Notes: generated by a model from the sequence alone, not told the origin. DNA of 64,000 bases from Kryptolebias marmoratus (GCF_001649575.2 NC_051445.1:29120230-29184229); one strand, 5' to 3'. Shown: positions 43,195-54,798, counted from the first letter of the stretch. Translations and numbers: made by a program.

Positions 43195-44539
43195 CATGGA
43201 GCCCAAACAAACCAGTGCCATCCACACCATTTGATGGATTGTTGAAATGTGCTTCCATGTGGGGTCCAACCAAGCCAGTCACTCACACAGACATAGTAAT
43301 GGATTTTTGAAATGTGCCTCCTTGTGGGGCCCTCCCGTCTGGATATAAGTTGTTTGTTTTTTTTTACTTTTTTAGATCATAGTTTAGTACCTGACATTAT
43401 GGAAGCACATTATATTACAGCTATAGTTCCACACATCTTCAACAGCTAAATTGTCATGTTGAAGAATGCTCTACTACATCCATAAATATACTGTTATAGG
43501 ACCTGATGAGAAATCCAGAACTGACTGGAATACTTGTAGTTAGAAGTGCTCTTCTTGGTTTTAGGGACTAACCTCACATGACTTACCTTTACAGGTCTTG
43601 AATCTGTCATTTATGTTGTCTGTATGATGTTGGTAAGTTCTTTGTGGTGTTAATTCCAGGTGACAGGCTCTCAGGCTCCTGCTGTTGTAGTTTAGCTAGC
43701 CACAACCTTCTGTGACAGAACTTGCTTTTCTTTCATTTGTTTAGCTGATGTTTAAGGAAGGAATTTCACAGCAATGATGGGTGTTTCCACTTTTGCTGAT
43801 TCTAAAGTCGGGTAACTTAAACAGTATTTTTTGTAAGAAGAAAACTTTTATGACTTTTTTCTTGGTCTCTCATTAAGAATTGTCCTTGTGGGGGGGCCCT
43901 GTATTGATCCAAGGTTTTGTTATATTTTGGATCATGTTTGCAGCACCTGTCATTTACCAGTTAAGTCAGTGGACATAAATTTTAATATTTTACAGCACAG
44001 AAATTCAAGTGATTTACACTGATACTCTACATTTGATTAGCCTACATTAACTGTAACAACACAAAATCCTCATAAGAAATTATTTAAAAAAAAATTTAAA
44101 TAATATTTGTGTCTCTGCAAGTACAATCACAGGAATTGAATAATTTTATATTGATGTAATCTTTTAACAGATGAATAAAGTTCCAAGTTTGTCTGATGCT
44201 ATCTACAATTCAAGTAATGACTGTGTGGACGACCCTTCAACCTCATTGGCAACTTCTATGTAAGCCTCATGATTCAATGTAATTTAAAAGAGTAATGCCA
44301 GAGTAGACTTTTCATTCGTTTCACTATAATAAAGGGCTGGTGTTCATTGCTATAGCATGTTTTATTAATTCATGTAACACTGTCTTGTTCAGTAGACACA
44401 ATTTTTTTTAAATTTGCCTAAATTTTTCCATATATATATTTTCTTTCCTTAGAATTAGATATTTTCCTTAACATTGCATCTGTTTGGATCTAAATTTACT
44501 CAAAATAAGAGTATATTACATTTGACCAAACACTCTTAT
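43195..44539. other. Mostly unassigned; contains two small repeats
   Basis: A ~85-bp unit with GATTGTTGAAATGTGCTTCC is repeated in diverged form at about 43230-43330. The 92-bp inverted partner of 39115-39206 lies at 43583-43674. Otherwise no gene recognised. Confidence 0.4.
43583..43674 (-). repeat. Inverted partner of 39115-39206
   Basis: Read on the minus strand: GAGAGCCTGTCACCTGGAAT, then ACTTACCAACATCATACAGA, then CCTGTAAAG/GTAAGT. It keeps the splice-donor-like end better than the other copy. Confidence 0.7.
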
Positions 44540-46140
44540 ACAAGTGCATCTAAAAAATTAGAATATTGCTTAAAAGTGCATTATTTCTTGCCATTCATTT
44601 CAAAAAGTGAACCTGGTTGGGTTCCTCTTGCATGAATTACTGTATCAATGCACCGTGGCATAGAGGCCATCAGCCTGTGGTTCTGCATAGGTGTAATGGA
44701 AGCCCAGATTGATTTGATGGCTGCCTTCTGGTCTTCTGCCTTGTTGGGTCTGATATCTTATCTTCTGATAAGCCCATAGATTTTCTATGGGGTTCAGATC
44801 AGGGGAGTTTGCAAGTCAATCAAGTACAGGAACACCATGGCCATTGGACCAGGTTCTGGTACTTTTGGCAGTGTGGGCAGGTGCCAAGTCCTGCTGGAAA
44901 ATAAATTCAGCATCTCCATACAACTTGTCAGCAGAGGGACACGTGAAGTGCTCTGGAAATTCCTGCTAGATGGCTGCATTGACTATGGACTTCAGACCCA
45001 GTGGACCAGAACCAGCAGATGACATGACACCCCAAACCATCACTGACTGTGAAAACTTCATACTGGACCATGCACTCTGTGCCTCTTCATTCTTCCTCCA
45101 GACTCTGGGACATTCATTTCCAAATGATATGCAGAATTTACTTTCAGCTGAAAACAGGACTTTGGACCATTGAGCAACAGTCCAGTTCCTTATCTTCTTA
45201 ACCCAGGTGAGATGATTCTAATGTTGACAAGGCACGGCTCGACTGGATTCAGCACAGGCAGACAATGACAAAGTTTTAAGATCTTTATTAAAGCCGCTAA
45301 GCTAACAGGAATGCTAGTTCTGGGAGCAGCACTCTCTTTGTGGTTCGGGAGTGGGATTGAGGCAGGTAAGACCACCGGGAGCTGTGAGCAGAGAGAGGCA
45401 GAGATGGTCAGCAAAGGGCTTTTGCGAGAGGGAGAGTCCAAGGACAGATGAGGGGTCAGAGCCAGGAGATCAAACGACAACAGCCAAATCCAAGAGGGTA
45501 CGAACCAGTAGAGGTAGTCCAGAGAGGGTAAGTGAGGTCGGTATCCGTGAGTCAGAGTCCGTGAAGGTGTCAGGGAAGGAGCAGGCAAGGATCGAAAGTT
45601 GAGAGTCGGGCAAGGGTCCGTGATCATGGAGGCAGGCAAGAACTGTGACAAAGCGCTGGACATGTACTTGGATAAACCGTTCAATAATCTGGCAGTGAGT
45701 GAGTGTGAGAAGTGAGCTTGAATACAGACTGGAACAGGTGAAGATGATAGCAGTGATTGTAGTGGCTTGGAGTCTAGGGGCGTGGCATGAGTGGTGAGAC
45801 TGTGGAAAGTTACTGAAAGGCTGTGGCATGGAAGAAGGAGGCGTGGCAGGAGCAGTAGAACTGTGACAAATATGGTCTCTGGTTCAGGAGTGGCTTGACA
45901 CCAGGAATACGACATTTGTAGCCCACATCTAGTATTTATTTATGTGGTGGCTCTTGATGCACCCACTCCAGCCTCAGTCCACTCATTGTCAGGCTCCACC
46001 AAATTCTTTGCTGAATTTCACTTGACAACCCTCTCACGGCTGCTGTTCTCCCTGTTGCTTTTTCACCTTTTACCAAGCTTCTTTTTTCACACAATTTTCT
46101 GTTACTGTGCTTGGATTCAGAACTGTGTGCACACATTCAG
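44540..46140 (-). pseudogene. Tc1-like transposon with transposase pseudogene, split by an LTR
   Basis: DDE transposase of the Tc1/mariner superfamily. On the minus strand the C-terminal half shows FIFQQDLAPAHTAKS (about 44850-44905), with the second catalytic Asp, then a stop where Trp is usual, then NSPDLNPIENLW (about 44770-44805) with the catalytic Glu. The left end at 44545-44575 (AAAAAATTAGAATATTG) looks terminal. The N-terminal half continues at 45869-46140 after a 647-bp LTR insertion: joining the two flanks keeps the Tc1 sequence in register. Multiple stops; inactive. Confidence 0.85.
45222..45868 (-). mobile_element. Solo LTR inserted in the Tc1-like element
   Basis: Read on the minus strand: TGTCACAGTTCTACTGC ... 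CCTTGTCAACA, TG...CA ends, with AATAAAG near its 3' end. Its 647 bp distinguishes it from the TGTCAGGA family. No convincing target duplication beyond AA. Long open frames inside on both strands are shadows of pyrimidine-rich composition. Confidence 0.75.
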
Positions 46141-46361
46141 ATGAGCTGCTGAGATCTCGCGAGAGCTGTGCGTATTGCGTAAGTGACATGGTGGCATACT
46201 GGTAAAACAAACAAACAGGTCCAACTCAGGTAAAACAAGCCACTATATTAAAACCAAAATATTAAATACATTCCTAATACTAACCTCTACCTATTATTTT
46301 TCAATAAAACAAACTGGACAAGGAAACCTTAGACAGCCTGGACGAGTGTTTTGACAACATC

Positions 46362-47063
46362 GTGATGGACAAACCACAAAAAAACCCCGCAACTATGACC
46401 ACACCAACTTCCAAACGCACTTGTTCAGAGTGTTCAACAAGCACATCCAGTATATCTCCAGAGAAAAGCTTCACTGAGGTCCTGGACTCCATCGACAAGA
46501 AGCTAACCAGCCTGGATGCCCGGCTTGACTTGGTGGAGGTTCTCCACAAGGTATTCCAAAAACTAAGGGAGTCTCTGGAGTTCAGCCAAGAACAGGTGGT
46601 GTTGCTCTCTGCCGAGAACCGTATGCTGAGGGACAACATTAAACAACTTACCGTGGGGATGACACAGCTGTCCGGTGAAAACAGTATGACGAGGGAGACC
46701 ATCCTGGATATCCAAGCTTGGGGCATGCAGGACAATCTCGTCTTCTCTGGGATCCCAGAGCGAGCAGAGGTTCGTGAATTCCTCCAACATCAGCTGAAAC
46801 ATCCAAGTGAGGCGGTAAAAAGCATAACTTTCCATCGTGTTCAGTGGCCCGGTGGCAAGAAGCCCAAAAACAAACAACCTCGGCCAATTGTAGCTAAATT
46901 TGAGCACTATAAGCAAAAAGAGCAGGTTAGGAGTCAGGGCAGAGAGCTACTTCGAACAAATTACAGCGTTATTGATCAATTTCCAAGGGAGATTCTCGAT
47001 CAGAGGCGAGTATTATTCCCAATTACGAAGAAGTACATCACAGAAGGTGCAGAGCTACGGTAG
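46362..47063 (+). pseudogene. L1/Tx1-like LINE copy 2: ORF1
   Basis: A 233-codon open frame, the best-preserved ORF in the window. It has a Ser/Thr-rich start, a coiled-coil heptad region (SLDARLDLVEVLHKVFQKL to LLSAENRMLRDNIKQL), then the RRM-like core with NLVFSGIPE and the C-terminal block PRPIVAKFEHYKQKE. This is the normal L1-type ORF1 order and it makes a trimeric RNA-binding protein. It is short at the C-terminus: a stop comes where related proteins continue, so it is probably truncated. The LINE 5' end is near 46150-46300, against the Tc1-like remnant. Confidence 0.85.
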
Positions 47064-47475
47064 CTGTAGATAAACTTTATGTTAATGGTCAGCTGTACAG
47101 GGATCGGGAGGTCACTCCATGGCTTTATTAGGAACAACCTTCAGGTTAATCTTAAATATGTAATTGGTTAGATAAGAAGTAAACACACCACTAAATGTAA
47201 TCAATTGGAAAGCACAGCTCGGTAGGATGTTTTCACTGCTGGAGGTGGGCAGGGTCACGGCTGTGTTTTTTCTTTCTTTTCCTTTCCATGTGTCTGTTAC
47301 CACATCACTCTCTCACTCTTTTTTTCTTTTTCATCATTCAACAAACATTTATGCTCAAGCTCACAAAACCACACACACAAATATTTTATAAGATAATCTT
47401 ATATCTTTCATCTTTTCTCACACCCAGCACCTTCTTAATTTTCTTATATATTTCCCTTTCCTATAACACTGCATC
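47064..47475 (+). other. LINE copy 2: end of ORF1 and ORF1-ORF2 spacer
   Basis: The frame after ORF1's stop still reads a plausible ORF1 tail (YVNGQLYRDRE, about 47078-47110) and then a T-rich spacer. The last 5 bp GCATC (47471-47475) are the left target duplication of the element inserted here. Confidence 0.55.
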
Positions 47476-50182
47476 TGTCAGAAGGCGGGGAGACGGAGGC
47501 AAACCCAGAACGCAGACTCATTGTAAAAAAGGGAAACTAATTTATTAATTTAAATAAATAGGCATAGCAAAAGGCTAACGTGACAGCAAAATTAACAATA
47601 ACAAAATCCAAAACGAGACAAGTCATGGCATGGCAAACAACAAGGAACAAGTGGACAAAGCGGAGCTGGTAACGTGACTGTGTGCGCCGCAGGTGACGTG
47701 GCTGAGAGTGCTTATGGACGCACAAGAGGCTGAGGATTCCGTCTGGCGACCCTCCTTCTCAACGTAGATGGTTTGGTAGCCAAGCGCTCGAAAGGTGCTG
47801 AACCCATCGGGCCCGGTCCAGGATATCGCCCATTTCCGGAAAAGTCCTGAGTCCTGGGTGGCTAGCAAACTCCTACAGGAAGTTGTGGACTGCCCAAGAG
47901 CGCTTCCTGGAGCGGCCGGGGTGCTGTCCGCGGCATAGCCAGAGTTCCAGCAGGCGTCCAGAGCGCTGTCTGCGGCAAGGCCAGAGCTCCGGCGGGCGGC
48001 CGGGCAGCGTCCTCAGCAATGGCCAGAGTTCTGGAGGGCAGCTGGGGCGCCATCCTCGTTGAGGCAAAAACTTGGGTGGGCGGCCCGGGCGCCGTTCACG
48101 GCGTGGCAAAAGTTCAGGTGGGCGACCCAGGCGCCGTACTCGGTAGAGCAAGAGTTTAGGGGTGCGGCCCGTAACCTGTCCGCGGTGTGGCATGAGCTCG
48201 GGAAGCAGGCGAGGACCAAGCAGTTGTAAGCCAGACAAGTGTGGACCAGGCGGTCGTGAGCCGGACAGGCGTGGACCAGGCGGGCATGAGGTGGGCGTGA
48301 GGCGGGTGTGAGCCGGACAGGCGTGGACAAGGCGGGCGTGGACCAGGCAGACGTGAGCTGGGCAGGCGAGACGAGGCTGGGGAAAGCGCGACCTTTGACG
48401 TGGCTGATCACAGCGAAGAGCCGACCCTCGGCGTGGCTGATCAGAGCGAAGAGCTGACCCTCGGCGTGGCTGAGAGGAGCGAGGCACTAACCCACGGTGT
48501 GACAAAGCTGAGCAAGGTGAAAGCGTTGTCCGGGACCCTCCATGAGGCAGGCACGGCGGAGGCGTCCTCCAAGACCCTCCATGAGGCACAGGAGAAAGAA
48601 CTGAACAGGCGTCGTCCACAACACCCTCAGAGACACAGGATAGTGGGGTGTCGTCGCGGCCGACCCCCACTGAGACACAGGATGGTGGGGCGTCATCTTG
48701 GCCGACCCCCACTTAGACACAGGATGGTGGGGCGTCGTCTCGGCCGACCCCCACTTAGACAAAGGATGGTGGAGCTGAGGCGGCGTCGCCGACCACCTCT
48801 AGAGTGTCCTGGTGAGATGCGTCGACGGCAGACTTGGCAGGCTCCGCAGGTTCTGTAGAGATTACTGGAGACTGTGAAAGCTGTGGGGCTCTGCAGAGGT
48901 CGCAGGAGGCTGTGGGGGCTCTGAGGCGGTGCTGAGAGCGAGACTGGAAGCACTGCAGGCGGCGCTGAGAGCGAGACTGGAGGCACTGCAGGGGGCGCTG
49001 TAAGCGAGAGTGGAGGCACTGCAGGCGACGCTGAGAGGCTGTGAGCGGCACTAAAATGTCCATGAACAGCACTAGAGAGTCCGTAGGCAGCACAGGAGGC
49101 TGAGGGGTCCGCGGGACCAGCACTGGAGGCTCTGCAGAGAGCGTAGGAAGCTCAGAGGACTCTGCAGAGGTTGTTGGGAGCACTGGAGACGTGGCAGTGA
49201 GTGAAGCTGGAGAGGCTATGAGCGAAGCTGGAGAGGCTTTGAGTGAAGCTGGAGAACTGGCTGGCTTGGGTGACTGGGTGGTGCATGAGATAATTGTCCT
49301 TTTAGCTGGGTTATTTCGTTAAAGACGTTCATGAACATGGGGATGTGTAAAAGACCAGATCGTGACAGGAGTTTATTTTCAATTATGTTACAGGTGAGAA
49401 TGTTGTGTTTAGGTTCCGGGTTATTGTTTAAAGATGTAAACAGTCTTTGAATTTGAGATAAAATGTCCAAAATTTCAGTGTGAGAGAGTTCGGAGGCATG
49501 AACCAGAAACGGTGGAGCTGTGGTGGCTGCCGCGGAAGATGGAGGCGCGGTGGTGCTCGCTGCGGCTGATGGAAGCGTGGAGGCTGCTGCTGCCACTGGA
49601 GATGTGGAAGCTGCCATGGCCAATGAAGACGTGGAAGCTGCCGCAGCTGCCGAAGACGTGAAGGACGCCCATCCGGAAGGCTGAGCGGGTGCTCTCTCCG
49701 CAACTTCCACAGGATCAGATGTTTCTCCTCTGCGGAGAGAGCAACACCGGCGATGACGTCTGCCTGGTTCAGGTATGACTGGATCATTCTGTCAGAAGGG
49801 GGGGAGATGGGGGCGAACCCAGAATGTAGACTCATTTTACAAAAGGCAGCAAAACTAGCAATAACAAAATCCAAAAACAAGAAGCGAGGCATAGCAAGGC
49901 ATGGAACAAACAAACTTGGCAAAATTAATGGAATGACCCAGTGACAAGTGACAAAACAGAGACTGGTTTTAAAGACAGAGGGAAAGATAATTATGGGATG
50001 CAGCTGTGGACTAAACAAGGAGCAGGTGAGGTGGGCGTGGCAGGCATGAATGGAAAACTACTGGGGAGGTGAATTGTGACAAGACATGAACACAGAAACC
50101 CAAAAGACAACCAAGCCAAAACAAGACCAACAAGGAACCCCAAACAAAGAACAAAACCCCAACAACACCAACATTCATGACA
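47476..50182 (-). mobile_element. Non-autonomous LTR retrotransposon with minisatellite-like interior
   Basis: A full-length LTR (49790-50182) and a truncated one (47476 to about 47670) of the TGTCAGAAGG type bracket about 2.1 kb of GC-rich sequence. Flanks GCATC (47471-47475) and GTATC (50183-50187) are a 5-bp target duplication with one mismatch, and LINE copy 2 resumes on the other side. The interior has no pol motif. Long minus-strand frames (49710-49216, 49183-48755, 48712-47873) are Ala/Ser/Pro-rich. One stretch near 49700-49790 (YLNQADVIAGVALSAEEKH) might be a gag start. Transposition would need enzymes from another element. Confidence 0.8.
47890..49035. repeat. Mosaic of several minisatellites inside the non-autonomous LTR element
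   Basis: Distinct tandem units follow each other. They are about 48-bp units at 47890-48160 (GCGGCC...GGGCGCC), about 20-30-bp units with GTGGACCAGGCGGGCGTGAG at 48220-48370, and 36-bp units with GACCCTCGGCGTGGCTGA at 48410-48490. Next come about 45-bp units with GGATGGTGGGGCGTC at 48640-48775, and 30-33-bp units with GCTGAGAGCGAGACTGGAGG at 48925-49035. Most unit lengths are multiples of three, so frames stay open. Confidence 0.75.
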
Positions 50183-50289
50183 GTATCTGAACTTTTATCT
50201 TGGCAACCCCGAGCACTAACTTTTTATTTGGGTCTTTTAGTCTCTATGGTGACATGCGCTGTTTAACTTTAGCCGCACACGTACAACTA

Positions 50290-51404
50290 TGGGCACAATA
50301 AGGTTTGTCACATGGAATGTCAATGGAACCAGTACATAACAGAAAAGAATTGGAATCTTCAACTAGCTTAAAATACTACAGGCAGATGTTGTCTTATTAC
50401 AAGAAATTCATAAATCTGCCACAACCGCGGATGATCTTAAATCACCTGAATTTCCTTATGTGTTTTCTGCCTGCTACAACTCAAGACAAAGAGGAGTAGC
50501 AATATTAATACACAAAAATATTAATGATACAATACTAGACACAGTCACAGACCCAGAGGGTAGATATATAATAATTAAACTTGTTATACATGACCACAAG
50601 TTGTGTATTGTCAGCATATATGGCCCAAATGTTGATGACACCTCTTTCTTTCATGATTTTTTTTCTGCACTGTCTGATCACTCGGATTGCCCAATTCTAC
50701 CTGGAGGTGACCTCAGCTTTAGTCTAAATAAAGTAGACAGGCTTAGTACAGCAGGAACTCAGCACAGTTGGCAATTAATAAATATAGTCAAAAAGTACAT
50801 GAGTGATTATGGACTTTGCGATGCATGGCTTCACTCGAACCGTAAAGAGTAGAATTTCTTCTCACATGTTCATCACTCTTACTCTCGTCTGGATTATTTT
50901 TTAGTTAGCAGCTCGATGTTGGTTAACATTTCAGACACAGATACACCCTATAGCTGTTAGTGATATTGCTCCTGTCTCTTTAACTTTAGTAAAAGAAATC
51001 TCCCAAAGCATAAATTGGAGATTTAATACATCATTGCTTAAGGATGAAGATTTTATCAAATATTTTAAAGAAGAGTGGGCTTCTTATTTGAAGCATAATG
51101 ACTTGCCTGGGACACTAGCTTCTGTTCTCTGGGAAGCAGGGAAAGCAGGGATGAGAGGTAAAATTGTTTCATTCTCATCACATAAAAAGAAAATAAACGT
51201 ATTCAGGAACTATAAAAAGTCATTAAATTGTTAGGAGCCCCTCAAGACAAGGAAAGGCTGGACATAATACATAAAGCAAAACTAGAATTAAATGAAATTA
51301 TAAATAAAAAAACAAAATTCTTAATACAAAGACTTCGAATTGACAACTTTGAGTATGGTAACACATCAAGTAGCTGTCTAGCCAACCAGCTCAAATTAAA
51401 TAAG
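50290..51404 (+). pseudogene. L1/Tx1-like LINE copy 2: ORF2 endonuclease and linker
   Basis: The AP-type endonuclease domain nicks target DNA for LINE insertion. It starts at ATG 50290 with IRFVTWNVNG, which contains the metal-binding Asn. It continues with ADVVLLQEIHKS (catalytic Glu), SIYGPNVDD, a GDLSFSLNKVDR block where GDFN is usual, and SRLDYFLVS. The first stop comes at codon 17 and others follow. The linker to RT (50990-51404) includes SINWRFNTSLLKDEDF. It ends in AAATAAG at the insertion of repeat R1. Confidence 0.85.
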
Positions 51405-53247
51405 TAAAGTGAAGTGAAGTGAGATTTATTTATATAGCACTTTTCAGCAACAAGGCAATCGAAAGCGCTTTACAACAGAAACAAAAACAGAATCCAATAC
51501 AGCAGGTACATAATGAAACACAATGAAACACAAAAAAAGAAAAACACATCAATAAGGTATAATCTAAATGAATCATGTATAATCTAAATAAAATCATGAA
51601 ACCTGACATATCTAAGCATGAGCTGAGACAGTCAAAATAGTAGCTTAAGTAATCTAAATGAAATCATAATCAGATATAAAGATACAGAAGTAAAAACATC
51701 AATCATGAACCTAAGTAAAATCATGAAACTAAACATATCTAAACATAAAATCATGATAAAGTTAAAGCTGAACTAAACAACAATTAGGAATCTAACAATC
51801 TAACAATATCTAAAGTATGAGCTAAGATAAACTAAACTAAATGTACAGAAATAAACTAAGTGTACGGGGGGGGTTGGAGTGAGAGAGATGACAGAAGCAG
51901 CGGAAAGTGTGCGTATGTGTGTGTAGAGGTGGTAGAAGACAATGTGGTGTGTGTGTGTTGTGTGACTGTGTGTGTGTGTTTGCAGATAGGTCCATGAATC
52001 ACGTCATAGAGGCCATTGTCTTTGATAATGTGATGGAAAGTTTATCAGCCACCTCTGAACAGATCCACAGATGTCCTTAGGCAGAGGGAGCAGAGCATCT
52101 TGTTTACATAGTTCCAGGAGAAATTTCAAGATAGCTGACCAAGGTCAGCCTAGGGGAGCCAAATTCACAAACAAACAGTAATTGTTTTGGTTAAGGCAGA
52201 CTTGTTTTTCGTCTGCCTTGAAAAGTCTTGCTGTTACTTCTCAATGGCAAATCCAAACAACCAAATTCCAGGACCATTCCGCTTGAATTTGAGCGAGCAA
52301 CTTCCTCCAAGATGTAACCATATTATTCATGAGTTTCAGAAATGCAATTCAGTCTGCGGTCCTGTAAAAAGATTGCATCCAACTTGCGATTCAGCCCCCG
52401 TAACCACACAGTTTGATTGTTGATCGCCGAACCCATCAAACGAATTTGACGATAAGTTAGGTAACTGCTGTGAAGTTATGTAAAATGTAAGACCATGAAG
52501 TTTCTCTTTACCAGAGTTCAGAGCCCAGAGCCCAGAAATAATGTAAAGGACAATAGCAGGTTGTAGAGAACACGTGATGAGATGACGTCATGAAATCCAG
52601 GAAGAAACTCCACGAGGAGAAAGGAAAAATATTGGCATGGAAAAGTACCAGACGAGACTGCTGTTCTACTTTTTGGGTAACAAAAGTACATCGAACAGGA
52701 AGTTAGATTCAGACGTAGGCTGAGTGCTCTGAACTTTGGTAAGCGTCTCCCTTTCAGCGCTGAAAGAGAATAAATTTGTTTAAGCTTTAAATTGGACCCT
52801 TGGCTGTTTTTGACTCTCTGACTCTTGTGCATCTTCGTGATCCCGTGTGAGGACGTTGAGCAGGTTTTTTGGATGTTTGGGAGTTTTTCTTTTGTCCTCA
52901 ATACTGCCTAATCCAAACAGCAGAAATCCTGTTATCAAAAATCCAAATATGTAAAGATCTTCCACGTCTTCCACAGACAGACTCGATAGACAAACAGGAT
53001 TCCAACGTTTCCAGGAATCCAACGTGTATCCAGCGAAGAATGTCTTCTCAGGGCAAGCTGGCTGTCCTCTGGTCAGCCTTCCTGTCGAGAAAATTTGATC
53101 AATTGCATTGAGAGACCAGCTGACTAGATTTTGCTGGATAATATGCAAAGAGAGGCTCCGAAAAAGAGAGCAGGGCAGAGAGGCAGAGGGAAAAGAAAGA
53201 CATCTGCCTTCCACCAGTAGCAGAGAAGAAGAAAAAAAGGAAAAAGA
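51405..53247 (-). mobile_element. Repeat family R1, copy 3, with 7-bp target duplication
   Basis: Inserted in LINE copy 2 with AAATAAG on both sides (51398-51404 and 53248-53254). On the minus strand it ends in the AAAGTGCTATATAAATAAAT motif and a (CACTT)n tail (51405-51422), so it was inserted by LINE-type retroposition. Without the solo LTR it carries (52469-52902) it is about 1.4 kb long. I see no ORF2 motif. Interior short ORFs are not recognisable proteins. Confidence 0.75.
52469..52902 (+). mobile_element. Solo LTR inside R1 copy 3
   Basis: TGTGAAGTTATG...TTTGTCCTCAAT, 434 bp, flanked by ACTGC at 52464-52468 and 52903-52907. Comparison with R1 copy 1 (positions 170-195) shows R1 continuing across it. 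AATAAA at 52769. Its length, late AATAAA and TTTGTCCTCAA end resemble the ERV-1 LTRs, so it is probably from a related ERV family. Confidence 0.75.
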
Positions 53248-54798
53248 AAATAAGGAAAAAACAACTATGACAAGTGTCATAGATCCAACTGGGAATACAG
53301 CGATTCCCTGAAAGTATAAAAAGCATTTTCAGAGATTTTTACAAAGCTCTATACTCACCCCAGATAAACCCATCAGATACGGATATTGATCAATTTCTGG
53401 ATAATGTGTCACTTCCTAAATTATCAGATAGTCAAGCAATGGGGCTGGATTCACCACTGACATCAACTGAACTCCAGGAAGCCCTCCAAAGTATGCCCAA
53501 TAACAAGGCTCCAGGTCCAGATGAATTTCCAACAGAGTTCTATAAAGACTTCTGGAATATCCTGGCACCAGCATTTCACAGAATGCTGCGGGAAACTGAG
53601 GAAAATGGCAGACTTCTCAAAAATATGAATTCTGCCAACATCAGTCTCTTATTAAAACCAGGCAAGGACCCTATATTCCCTACCAGTTATCGTCCCATAT
53701 CTCCTATCAATGTTGATCTTAAAATACTTTGTAAAGCCCTCTCAAAAAGATAAGAGAAGGTAACTCCTCTCATAATACATCCAGACCAAACTGGTTTTAT
53801 AAAAGGAAGGCATTCATCCACAAATTCACGCAAACTATTTAATTTAATAGTTTATTCTTAAAGTAAACACATTAAAACTGCAATTCTGTCTCTAGATGCT
53901 GAAAAAGCTTTTGACAGAGCAAACCGGAGATTCTTATTTGCAACTTTGTATAAATTTGGTTTTGGAAACTTTTATAAATTGCCTAAAAATACTATACAGT
54001 TCCCCATCAGCATGCATCAGAACAAATAACCAAACATCCTCTAGCTTTTATCTTCAGAGGGGCACCAGGCAAGGATGCCCACTTTCCCCCTCACTATTTG
54101 CTATTTTCATAGAACCTGTAGCTGCAGCGATCAGGCAAACTACCAATATTAAGGGTATAAAATGCAAGAACATAAAACATAAAATCAGTCTTTATGCAGA
54201 TAATGTATTACTTTTTCTCCAGCATACACAAACCTCCCTCTCTCAGGTTATTGAGTTGATAAACTCCTTCTCAAGGGTTTTAGATTATTCTATAAATTGG
54301 CTAAAATCTACAGTTCTTCCAATAAATTGCTCTTTTAACAATTCCCTTACTACACAACTGCAGTCAGGGAATATTACATAGTTGGGTATCAATATTTCTT
54401 CTAGATTGGCAGATTTAACAAAACTAAATTACATCCCACTTTTAAAGAAAGTTGGTGATGATCTTGCAAGATGGAAATCTCTACGCATATCTCTTATGGG
54501 AAGGGTAGCTTCAATTAAAATGATGGTTTTGCCTAGAATTAATTACTTAATCTCAATTATTCCAAATAAACCATCATCTGATTGGTTTACATCCCTGGAT
54601 TTCTTTATCTCTAAATTTATTTGAAAAGATAAACCCCCACGTATTAGCTTAAAAACACTACAGAAGACCAAAGATAAAGGAGGACTAGAGCTGCCCAACT
54701 TCTATCATTACTTTTTAGCCAATCGGTTACAATAAATCTCAAGATGGGTAAAACATAACCCCCTTGAGGAATCCTGGTTAGACGTAGAACAGACACTA
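53248..54798 (+). pseudogene. L1/Tx1-like LINE copy 2: ORF2 reverse transcriptase and thumb
   Basis: Resumes ORF2 after the R1 insertion. It shows NNKAPGPDEFPTEFYK, the LLLKPGKDP and SYRPIS motifs (53406-53753), then DQTGFIKGR, LDAEKAFDRA with the first catalytic Asp, GTRQGCPLSPSLFA, and YADN at 54193-54204 where the active site is normally YADD. The thumb and C-terminal part follow with a GRVASIKMMVLPRINYL block (54382-54624) up to the abrupt insertion of a DNA transposon at 54799. Frameshifts near 53300, 53755 and 53890; stops at 54379 and 54622. Confidence 0.88.

Noticed and set aside
45190..45915. 241-codon minus-strand frame
   Set aside because: Coincides with a solo LTR; Ser/Pro/Leu-rich translation of pyrimidine-rich LTR sequence on the coding strand.
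47873..48712. 279-codon minus-strand frame as a real host gene
   Set aside because: It lies between LTRs, consists of minisatellite translations and changes frame along the array.
52187..52423. 78-codon frame inside repeat R1
   Set aside because: Runs opposite to the inferred strand of R1 and is not kept open in the other copies.
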